Source: Hyperoodon ampullatus
Lineage: Eukaryota > Chordata > Mammalia > Artiodactyla > Ziphiidae
Direction of reading: 5' to 3'
Assembly (NCBI GenBank): GCA_949752795.1
Contig: OX457057.1
Location: 5,322,632-5,386,631 of the forward strand
DNA length: 64,000 nucleotides
Shown here: piece after piece, positions 1-9,250 of the stretch
How the letters are laid out: each line of letters begins with the position of its first letter
Numbering within the stretch: position 1 is the first letter of the stretch
Program-made: the position numbers and the translations under genes
Notes under the pieces: model-generated
Told to the model about the DNA's origin: nothing
Seen by the model: the letters and a program-made list of their open reading frames with translations, nothing else
Databases searched by the model: none

Positions 1-185
1 GAAAAATAAAGCAGAAAAAAAAGGCATAGGAAGTGGGTGCAATTTTAAATTGGGAGATTAGGAAAGACCCACTGAGAGGGTGATCCACGAGCAAAGAGCT
101 GATGGAGCAAGGGTCCCTGTGGAACTCCAGGGGAGAAGCTTTCCTTTATGACAGCAAGGAAAAGACTTGAGTTGGGAGCTGGTAG
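1..185 (-). repeat. L2 LINE fragment
   Basis: The plus strand reads like the reverse complement of the L2 3' region: an AATAAAGCAG start, then wording such as 'gacccactgagaggg' and 'gagcaaagagctgatgg'. The same order recurs in the longer L2 copies at 11.5, 19 and 62.7 kb. The fragment is cut by the window edge and is strongly diverged. The family assignment is from memory of the consensus. Confidence 0.45.
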
Positions 186-269
186 TCAACAGAATGAATG
201 TACAACACTTGATTTAATCAACACTCTGCCGATAGATAAATGATGAATTAAGTTACATACCAAGCAACA

Positions 270-598
270 TCATATGAAGGTGTCTGTTTCCTCACATTCT
301 TACCTAAACGTTATACTATCGTACTGTTTTATTCATGTGGTTCTGGCTTATACAAGGAGTTATCCTATAGTTTTACTCTGCATTTATCTTATTAAGAAAG
401 TTGAATGTATTTTCTTTTTCTATGAACTGTGTATTCACGTATTTATAAAATTTTGTATTAGATTGTTGGTCTTTTTCTTATTGGTTAGGAGAAGCTCTTT
501 ATATATTACAGAAATTAGCCCTTTTTTCTGTAATATGTATCTTAAATAATTTCTAAGTTTTTATTTGATTAAAAAACTTTTTATTCTACCTGTTCAAA
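270..598 (-). mobile_element. Old L1/HAL1-like LINE fragment, left part
   Basis: AT-rich sequence whose plus strand resembles the reverse complement of the end of L1 ORF2, for example the 'agaagctctttatatatt' stretch, which parallels 'gagctgcttgtatatttt' in the younger L1 near 41.3 kb. The element resumes at 2099 beyond the DNAJA1 retrocopy, so the retrocopy landed inside it. The short open frame here (274-549) is an L1 shadow and not a gene. Confidence 0.5.
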
Positions 599-606
599 AA
601 ACATTT
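599..606. repeat. Target-site duplication of DNAJA1 retrocopy, 3' side
   Basis: AAACATTT here is repeated exactly at 2091-2098. The two copies bracket a unit that ends in a short poly(T) run (604-609, the poly(A) tail on the minus strand). On the minus strand the site reads TTT/AAATG, which fits the loose TT/AAAA preference of L1 endonuclease. Eight bases is short, so chance similarity cannot be excluded. Confidence 0.6.
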
Positions 607-626
607 TTTGAGCTTTTATATTTGAG

Positions 627-632
627 TTTATT
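627..632 (-). promoter_or_regulatory. Polyadenylation signal AATAAA of the retrocopy
   Basis: On the minus strand AATAAA lies about 125 bases after the shifted stop codon and about 18 bases before the short A run at 604-609. That is the normal spacing from signal to cleavage site. It marks the 3' end of the reverse-transcribed mRNA. A transcript from this locus could reuse it. Confidence 0.75.
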
Positions 633-756
633 CTTCATTTAACTTTAAAACACTACTATAGTTGAATATTAAAACAAACAGTAGCAAGTAGTGAGCATAT
701 TATGATTATAGTCCTTCACTCAGTCACTACTGCAAATAAAATGCCAGCAGTGAGTG

Positions 757-1965
757 TTATTCACTGGCCCCATTAGGAGGTCTGACACTGAACACTACCC
801 CGAGATGATGTTCATCGTCCTCATATGCTTCTCCATTGTAATGGCGCCGTCTTTCCTGAGTTGGATTAAAGTCCACTAGTTCTACCTGGTCCATTTCATC
901 AGTCTCTTCTACTTCCTTCCTCTCAGGTAGGAGTTTTTCCAGCAAAGAGAGTTTATCAGGGGAGAGAAATCCATTCTCAGGAAAGTTTACCTTAAATTCA
1001 ATGATTAGGCGACGCTTTTCATATGGTCTACGATAAATTGGCATGCCTTCATTTAGCACACACTCGATACCTCCATGCTTGACAATCTGACCTGGATGAG
1101 AAGCGATGACTATGGTTTGGTTGTCAAGAGTAGATATTGGCTTTTGGAAGGCACACAATGCCTCAACCAGCTGTATGTCCATACACATGAAAAGGTCTTC
1201 TCCTTGTCGAGTGAAAACAGCACGGTCCTTCTGATCTAAAACGATGATAATATCTCCTGGCTCCAGTCCTGGTTCTTGGTCTCCTTCACCACGGAATGTT
1301 ATCTTCTGGCCATCTTTCATGCCTATGTCAATATGAACTTCTAGAGTTTTCTTCTCTTGAACTATCTTCCTTCCATTGCAGCTTTTACATCTATCTTTAG
1401 GACTGATCTGCTCTCCATGGCCCTGGCACTCCATGCAGACAGACTGAATCTGCTGAACCATTTCAGGTCCTATCTGATGAATTATTATTTGCATTCCAGG
1501 ACCTCGGCAATTGGGACAGCACTCTACTGCTCCTTTCTTACCACCTGGGCCTTCACATTTGTCACAAATCACATTCTTTTGCAGAGCTAGTGTTCTTGTT
1601 GCACCATTATATAAATCTTCTAAGGTTACTGTGAGTTGATGCACAACATTTTTACCTCTCCTTTCTCTCTGTATCCTGTCTCCTCCTCCAAAAAACATAT
1701 CAAAGATGTCCATGGGGGAGCCCAAACTGCCACCTGCTCCACCTTCTTTAATTGCCTGGTCTCCTCTTTTGTCATATAATTCCCTTTTCTTTGCATCAGA
1801 GAGCACTTCATAAGCTTGAGAAGTCTGTTTAAACTTCTTTCCTTCATTTGGATTCTTATCAGGGTGGTACTTCAAGGCCAGTTTCCTGTAAGCCTTTTTC
1901 AATTCTTCTTGGGTGGCATTGGGTTTGACTCCCAAAGCATCATAATAAATGGTTTCTTTCACCAT
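757..1965 (-). pseudogene. DNAJA1: DNAJA1-like (Hsp40, type A) retrocopy ORF, 402 codons, frameshifted C terminus
   Basis: The parent gene encodes a cytosolic type-A J-protein that stimulates the Hsp70 ATPase. This copy aligns without internal gaps to about codon 387. It keeps a J domain (about residues 1-68, HPD at 34-36), a Gly/Phe linker (about 75-97), the four zinc motifs (Cys pairs 134/137, 150/153, 176/179, 192/195) and the C-terminal substrate-binding domains. The start is the parental ATG in a good context (aggaaATGG). A one-base loss near 798-804 changes frame after a His-His pair. The last ten parental residues, ending in the CaaX box CQTS, are replaced by 15 others ending PNGASE, giving 402 residues against the usual 397. 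Scattered substitutions include Pro within two CxxCxGxG motifs (residues 140 and 156). No other stop or frameshift is present. It could be a young pseudogene or an expressed retrogene; sequence alone does not decide. Confidence 0.85.
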
Positions 1966-2071
1966 TTCCTACAGCTGGTGAGCAGGCCGATGCTGGTGTG
2001 GGGGAGTGGGAAGGAGCAGGTTGCTGTGTGCAGCTCGGGCAGCCGCTGCTTCTCCACCTTTTCACTGAGCG

Positions 2072-2084
2072 TTCTGGAAAGTTC
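2072..2084 (-). promoter_or_regulatory. Three-unit heat-shock element in retrocopy leader
   Basis: TTC-nn-GAA-nn-TTC in perfect alternating phase, the HSF1 binding consensus, about 107 bases upstream of the ATG and at the distal edge of the retroposed leader. DNAJA1 is a heat-inducible gene, so a copied promoter-proximal HSE is plausible if the source transcript began upstream of it. Function at this locus is inference. Confidence 0.6.
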
Positions 2085-2090
2085 CCCCCC

Positions 2091-2098
2091 AAACATTT
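2091..2098. repeat. Target-site duplication of DNAJA1 retrocopy, 5' side
   Basis: AAACATTT, identical to 599-606. It immediately follows the C-run that ends the retroposed leader, and the interrupted old L1 sequence resumes directly after it. Confidence 0.6.
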
Positions 2099-2615
2099 AA
2101 ATAGTCCAATATATTAGTCTTTTCTTTTATGGCTTCCAAAGTGTGTGACATAGTGAAAAAAGCTTTTTTTTCTTTTACTCTAAAGTTACAATAAACGTAT
2201 TCTAGTACTTTAATTGTTTCATTTTGTTCTTACTTTAAATCTTTCATCGATTTGGAATTTATTAAGGTAGAAGGAATAGAGTCAGTATACAGTTTTTTCT
2301 TCCCCACAGAGATACTCAAGTGTCCCCAAACTATTTACTGAATTAATCCACTTTTTAACCTGTTGATGGGCACGTCCCCTCTCTGCCATATACTAAATTC
2401 CCAGTTGTATTTGGATTATTTTGGGATGGTCTATACTTTTTCAGGGATTTGTCTGTTTACTCATACTCCACTGTTACACTCCAAATTATGATACATTTTC
2501 ATTTTCATAGAGCAAATCCACCTTTATTACTTATCTTTTTCAGAATGTTCTTGGCAGCTCTTACTTGTTTATTTTTCTAATGAACTTTAGAATGATTGTC
2601 CAGACCTAAAAGCAA
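2099..2615 (-). mobile_element. Old L1/HAL1-like LINE fragment, right part
   Basis: Continuation of the 270-598 fragment. The plus strand shows reverse-complement L1 ORF2 wording ('gtcttttcttttatggcttc', then 'gatttggaatttattaagg' where L1 has 'aatccattttgagtt'). It is heavily mutated and has no open frame. The right boundary is set by the start of a separate L1 3' end near 2615. Confidence 0.55.
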
Positions 2616-4048
2616 GCCCTGGTTGGTATTTTTATTGTGGTTACACCTTTACCCCACCCTGAAACCCTGGCAACCACTGATCTGTGCTCCGTTGCCATAG
2701 TTTTGTCTTTTTCACAATGTCTTACAAATGGAATCATACAGTATGGAACCTCTGAGACTGGCTTCTTTCCTTCTGTGTAATGTTTTATGATTCATCCAAG
2801 TTGTTATGCTCAGTAGAATTCCACTGTGTGGATGAACCACTGTTGTTTACCCATTCACTGAATAAACTCATGTTTGTTGATTATGAACAGAGCTGCTACA
2901 AACTTTTGTGCATAGGTATTTGTGTGAACATAAGTTTTTATTTCTCTAGGGTAAATACCCAGGAGTGAGATTGTTGTGTCATATGGTAAATGTTTGATTA
3001 ACCTTATAAGAAACAGATAAACCATTCTTATTGTTTGGGGTTTTATTTTTAAATTTTTATTTATTTTTTAGTTATTCTACTAGATGTGTGTTGGTACTTC
3101 ATTGTAGTTTTAATTTGTGTTTCTCTACTGGCTAATGATGTTAACAGCTTTTCATGTGCTTATTTGTCATTTCTATATCCTCTTTAGCAATGCTTCAGTT
3201 CAAATTTTTTGCCCATTTTTAATTGCGTTTTTTGAGTCATAAATGTGATTTGACAATTTTTGTTTTACCAGTTTGTACCTTGACTTTTCATTATCCTAAG
3301 AGTGCCTTTCACAGAACAAAAGTTTTGAAATTTCAGTGAAGTCCAATTTATCATTTTTAAAGTGCATCTTACTTTTGGTGTTTTGTCTAGGAACTCTTTG
3401 CCTAGCTCCAGGTCACAATTATTATATGTTCCTTTCTAAAAATTGTATGATTTTATGTATTTAACTTAGATTATGATCCATTTTGAGTTAATTTTCTATA
3501 AAGGTTTAGGTCAAGTGTCCTATTTTTTTTTTTTTTTTTTGCATACGGATAACCAATTGTTACAACACCACTTGTTGAAAAACTGTCCCTTCTCCATTGA
3601 AGTGCCTTTGCACCTTTATCAAAATCAATGAGGGTTTCTTTCTGGACTTCATATTCTGTCCATTGATCCATATGTCTATTGTTTCACCAATACCACACTG
3701 TCTTGATTACTGTAGGTTTATAATGTCTTTAAAGCATGTAGTTTAATTTCTCTAATGTGATTTTTCTTTTTCCATATTGTTTTGGCTATTCTAGTTCTTT
3801 GCTTTTGATATAAATTTATGAATCAGCTTGTCTAGAGCTACAAAAATTCCTGCTGGATTTTGATTGATACTGCATTAAATGTATACATCCCTTTGCAGAG
3901 AATTTAAATCTTTCCTATGTTGAGTCTTCTCATCCATGACTGTGATGTGTATCTCCATTTATTTAGGTCTGCTTTGATTTCTTTCACCAGTATTTTGTAG
4001 TTTTCAGCATACAGATCCTGCAAAAATTGTTAGATTTTTACCTAAGTA

Positions 4049-4128
4049 TTGAGTTGGCCAAAAAGTTCATTTGGGTTTTTCCTTAACATCTTAAGGAAAA
4101 ACCAGAATAAACTTTTTGGCTAATGCAA
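4049..4128. mobile_element. Mariner-type MITE, 80 bp hairpin (miR-2284/2285-like)
   Basis: An almost fully palindromic 80-bp element flanked by TA dinucleotides (4047-4048 and 4129-4130), as expected for Tc1/mariner insertion. The left arm starts TTGAGTTGGCCAAAAAGTT and the right arm is its near-complement. From memory, this matches the cetartiodactyl mariner MITE that also gave rise to the ruminant miR-2284/miR-2285 families. Bases 4061-4080 differ only slightly from the miR-2284 type sequence as I recall it. It sits inside the older L1. Confidence 0.7.
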
Positions 4129-6964
4129 TATTTCAAATTTTTGGAACTATTGTAAATTGTATTCAAAAATTTTTTTGGTTTCCAGTTGTTCATTGCTAGT
4201 GTATAGGAATACAATTGATTTTTACATGTTGACCTTGTACCTGTGACCATGCTAAGCTCATGTGAGGTTTAAGAGTGTTAATTTTGGGGATGTACTTTTT
4301 GGGATTTTTTATGTAGACAATCATGTTGTGTGAAAATAGTGACAGTTTTACTCCTTCCTTTCCAATTTATATGACTTTTATTTCTTTTTCTTGCTTTATT
4401 GCAATGGCTAAAGCTTCCATATAATGCTATAGGTGTGAGAGTCCTTGTGTAGTTCCCAGTCTTAGAGGGAAAGCTTTCAGGTTTTCACCATTAAGTATGA
4501 TGTTAATTGTAGGTTTTTATAAGTGCCCTTCATCAGGAAGAGGAAGTTCCCTTCTATTCCTATTTTGCTGAGGCTTTTTTTCATGAATGAATGTTGAATT
4601 TTTTCAAATGCTATTTCTGCATGAATTGATATTATCATATGGTTTTTCTTTTTTAAACTGTTAATATGGTGGATTACATTGATTTATGGATATTGAACCA
4701 GCTTTACATTCCAAGGATAAAATTCATTTGTTTATGGTATATTATCCATTTTATATGTTGCTGAATTTGACTTGCTAATATTCTATTGAGGATTTTTGCA
4801 TCTATGTCCCTGAGGGATATTGATTTGTAGTTTTCTTTGTGGTACTATCTCTGCCTGGTTTCGGTATCAAGGTGATGCTAGTCTCATAAAATAAGTTGAA
4901 GAGTGGTATCTCCTCTTCTCTTTTCAGGAAGAGATCGTGTAGAATCAATATAATTTCATCTTTAAATGTTTGGTAGAATTTGCCAGCAAAACCATCTAGG
5001 TCTAGAGAATTCTTTTTCAGAAGGTTTTAAACTACCAATTCAATTTATTTAGTAGTTAGAGAACAATTCAGGTTATCTATTTCTTCTTTTATTCCTGATA
5101 TAGGTAATTTTTGTCTTCTTTGTCAAGTTTGAAAGAGGTTTATTATTTTTATTTATCTTTAAAAAAACCAGCTTTTGGTTTCATTGATTCTCTCTGTTGT
5201 TTTTCTGTTTTCAGTTTCATTTGCAAGTCATGTTTACATTTATTATCTCCCTCGTTTGGCCTACTTTGGTTTAATTTGCTCTGACTTCTCTAGTTTCTGA
5301 AGATAGAGGCTTGTATTATTGATTTGAGAACTTTTTTCTACTCTACGCCTTTATTTAATACTATGAATTTCTCTTTAAGTATTGCTTTAGCTTCGTCCTA
5401 CAGATTTTGATATGCTGTATTTTAACCATTTATTTAATTGAAAGTATTTTCTAATTCCTATTGAGACTTTCTCTGGATTCACCTATGGATCTACCTGTGG
5501 ATTATTTAGAACAGTTTTCTTTTTAACTTCCAAGTATTGAAGATGTTTCTGTTATGGTCCTGTTATTGATTTCTGGTTTAAATCCATTACCATCAGGGAA
5601 CACGCTTTGTTTTATTTCAATTCTTTTACATTTTAAGGTTTGTTTTATGACCCAACATATGGTCTTTTTTGGTGAATATTCCATGTACATTTAAAAAGAA
5701 TGTATATTCTGTTGTTGTTGGGTGGAATGCTCTCTAAATATCAATTAGATTCTGTTGGTTGATATGTTATTCAGGTTTTATTAGTGTCCTTGTTGATTTT
5801 CTGTCTACTCATTCTATTTATTAGTTAGAGAATAGTATTGAAGTCTCCATTTGCAGTTGTCGATTGGTCTATTTTCCCCTTCAGTTCTTTCGGGTTTTGC
5901 TTCATATATTTTGAAGCTCTCTTGTTAGGTGCATACACATTTGGGGTTATGTCTTCTTGGTGAATTGATCTTTTATCATTATGTAATGTTTCTCTTTATC
6001 CCTGATAATTTTCTTTGCTCTGAATCTACTTTTTCTGATAGTAATATAGTCACTGAAACTTTATTTTGCCTAGTGTTTACATAGTATATCTTCTTCCATC
6101 CTTTAAATTTTAATCTGCTCATACTGTTATAACTGAGGTGAGTTTTTGTAAACAGTATATAGGTGGGTCATATTTTTTATTATCTGTTCTGAAAATCTCT
6201 TGTCTTTTAATTTGTGCATTTAAACAATTTATATTTAATATACTTATTGGTGTGCTTTATTATTTGTTTTTTGTTTATTTCTTATGTTTTTGTCCTTTTG
6301 TTTTCCCTTTCCTGCCTTCTTTTGTGTTATTTGAAATTTTTTCGTGTTCTATTTTATCTATTGTGTTTTTTGACTATACTCTTTGTACAGTTTTTTTAGT
6401 GGCTGCTCTATGGATTACAGTATAATTCTTAGAATCAATCTACTTATAATCAATTTCAGGTAGACTATAGAAGTCCTGCCACCATATAGGTCCTTTTTCT
6501 CCTCGATTTATATTTTGTTTTATGTTAAATATATTACAACTATATACATTGAAAACTCCCCTAGAGAGTGTTACGATTTTTGCTTTCAACCATCAAAAGA
6601 TTTTTAAAGAACTCAAGAGGAAAATAGTCTTTTATATTTACCCAGATGTTTACCATTTCTGTTGCTCTTCCTTCAATACTGTTGTTCCAATTTTCCTTCT
6701 GTTATGTAATTTCCCTTCTATCTGAAGAACTTCTTTTAGCAGTTTTTTAAAGCAGGTCTGCTGGCAACTAATTGTCTTAGTTTTTCTTCATCCGATATTG
6801 GATTTATTTCTCCTTCATTCCTGAAGGGTATTTTTTTGCTATATATAGAATCTTGGGTTGATAGTTTTTTCTTTCACTCCCTAAAAAATGTTAGTTCACT
6901 TCTTTTTGGCCTCCATGATTGCTGATGAGAAATCTGGAGTCATTCAAATTTCTGTTTCCCATAA

Positions 6965-7183
6965 CAGGGGTCAGCAGCATTTTTCTGCATAGGGCCAGAT
7001 ATTAAATATTTTTGGCTTTGCAGGCCATATGGCTTTGTCACAGCTTCTTAACTCTGCCATTGTGACACTAAAGCAGTTATACACAATACATAAAGGGATA
7101 GTTATAGTTATGTTTCAATAAAACTTTATTTACCAAAACAGACAGTGAGATTTGGTGCATGGACCATAGTTTGCTGACCCCTG
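6965..7183 (+). mobile_element. hAT-type nonautonomous DNA transposon, copy 1
   Basis: Terminal inverted repeats CAGGGGTCAGCA and TGCTGACCCCTG bound about 219 bp containing 'gggccagatattaaatattt' and 'caataaaactttatttac'. The flanks CCCATAA and CCTATAA resemble a decayed target duplication. It interrupts the old L1. The same family recurs at 16958 and 34214. I recognise the consensus as a MER-class hAT repeat but will not commit to a subfamily name. Confidence 0.7.
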
Positions 7184-7381
7184 CCTATAAGTAATGTGTC
7201 ACTTTTTCTTTGATCACTTTCAAGATATTTTTTCTCTGTCTTTAGTTTTCAGCAGTTTGATTATGATGTGTCTTATTATAGGTATCTTGGATTTATCCTG
7301 TTTGTAGTTCATTCAACTTCTCAAATCTGTAAGTTTATATCTTTTGCCAAATCTGGGAAGTTTTCAACCATTATTTACTAA

Positions 7382-7389
7382 TACACACA

Positions 7390-7423
<34 letters not shown>

Positions 7424-7424
7424 C
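7382..7424. repeat. (AC)n(AG)n microsatellite
   Basis: About 24 bases of AC repeat run directly into about 17 bases of AG repeat inside the old L1. Tract length is likely variable between individuals. Confidence 0.9.
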
Positions 7425-9250
7425 ACCACAGTCTTTCTCATCTCCTTCCAAAACTCTAATGACACAAAAGGTAAACCAATAGTCCTACAGTTCCCTGAGG
7501 TTCTGTTTTTTTTTTTTTTTCAATCTTTTTCCTCTCTGTCATTCAGATGAGATAATGCCAATTGTTCTATCTTTAAGGTCACTTAACTCTTTTTTTTCTG
7601 AGATGTCCATTTTGCTATTTAACCACCCAATGAGTTTTCTATTTGGGTTTATGTTACTCTTCAGTTCTAAAATTCCCATTTATTTTTTCTTCATATTCTC
7701 TACTTATTTTCTGGTACTTTCTGTGCTTCTGTTTATTTTAAGAGTGTTTATTCTTACTTCTTGGAATAACTTTATAATAATTATCTTTGTCAGGTAACTT
7801 CATCATCTACGTATCTTTTCCCATGAAAGTTGAGATTTTTCTAGTTCTTATTATACCAGTCAATTTTGGGTTATATTCTGTACATTTCAATTCTTATGGT
7901 ATGAGTCTCCGGGTCTTGTTTAAATCCCAAGGGAAATGTTGGATATTTTTGCTTTAGTAGACAACATAGTTGGGTTCAAGCTATAAGTTCCAACCACATT
8001 TTGTGAGTTGTAATTTCAACATTAGTTGCTTCAAAGACTTTGTTTCCTACCAGGAGCTGTCCTTTGTGTGGACTGCCTAGTGGCCAGTCTGGGACAGTCT
8101 ACCTCAAAGTCTTTGGCATGCTATTTAGGATCAGATCCATGTGTACACAGCTTGAGGGTGAGTCTAGGAATTCATGAACAACCTAATGGGATTCTCCCTC
8201 TCCACCATCTCCCTGGGCTTCACCTTTTCAGTCCTCTGGCCAGAAATCTAGGGCTTTACTAACCTTGCTCTGTTGGGCAGATCCGATGACTGTCTACCTC
8301 AAAGGCTACAGCCATAGGTCAGAGAGACACAGAGGGAGAGAGAAAAGCACCAGGGATTTGCCGCACCCTCTTGGGCCCACAGATATTCCTAGTGGTGATG
8401 AAGTTTCCCTTCCCTCATGGTTTTAGGCACCTGTGGGCCCTGCTGTTTCTACCATCACCACCACAGGATTGCCAGGGGCCTGGGGGTACAGGGAACAGAA
8501 AAAAAGAAGAGTGGGGCATTTCCTTTACTCTCCCTAAGTATCAGAAGCCCCCTTTGCTTCCTTCTTGAGCTACAACTAGATAGGCTCTCCTGGGCTCTCT
8601 CTTTCCACATGCTAGTGCCCCATTCTTAGTTTCAGGCTGTCTTGAGTTCAGGCTCAAAGATGAGGAAAGATGATGGTTCATAGCTGCTTCTGTAGCACTT
8701 CTAATTCAGGTTCTTCTTCCCCAGTCTGTCTGCTACTATTTCCTTTTCAGAGTCCTCGAATTGCTGTCCAGCATCGCTCTGGGTTTTATAGCTTCTTTGT
8801 GTGGTCACTTCTTCTTGCCCAGAGCCGGAACTAATTCCATTCATTTTTGCTCATTTTCCAGATGCCATCCTTTCTGTCCCTTATTGTCTTTTCAGCAGGT
8901 TTGCTCTCGTTCAGTCTGTTTCCAGTATGACTTCATGTCTCTAATGGCTTTATTTTGTTTTTCTACTTCTTTCCTGAGCTCTGCCTACTCTTGTCTTACT
9001 CCCCTTTGATGCCATGCTGTACCTTTCCTGAGACTGTGCATCTCTGCTTTGAGGTTTTATTTTAAAGAGACATTTGTTTTATTAATATTTTTGAGTTCTT
9101 GGTAATGTTTTTCAGCAATTTTTAGTGGCTCCATGACATTTTTCTGGTGGGTATTCTAAATCCATTTATTTCTATTTGGCTTCTACTTTTCTCTGTATTG
9201 TTATACTCATTTGATTTTGGTTCTTCTTGTTGTTCCTAATTTTTCTTTGA

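Larger units (their letters stand above)
604..2090 (-). other. DNAJA1: Processed DNAJA1 retrocopy, whole inserted unit
   Basis: An intronless cDNA-like copy on the minus strand. It has about 125 bases of 5' leader (1966-2090), a reading frame (757-1965), a 3' untranslated stretch of about 150 bases, an AATAAA signal (reverse complement at 627-632) and a short A tail about 20 bases further on (604-609). It is bracketed by an 8-bp direct repeat. These are the marks of L1-mediated retroposition of a spliced, polyadenylated mRNA; the parent gene has several introns. It is inserted in an older L1 fragment. The leader keeps a heat-shock-element motif at 2072-2084. Confidence 0.85.
2616..9250 (-). 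mobile_element. Long old L1 (L1M-type), minus strand, with nested insertions
   Basis: The plus strand gives the reverse complement of L1 from the 3' region ('ccctggcaaccactgatctg', 'aatggaatcatacagta') through ORF2 landmarks ('aattctgttccattgatc'-like wording near 3660, 'ttgattttctgtcta' near 5800) into an ORF1-like region (6700-7380) and probable 5' UTR (7.5-9.2 kb). The order is collinear with the younger L1 at 40.35-46.08 kb. Many stops and indels are present and no frame survives. A mariner MITE (4049-4128), a hAT-type element (6965-7183) and an AC/AG microsatellite lie inside. The limits are approximate. Confidence 0.75.
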
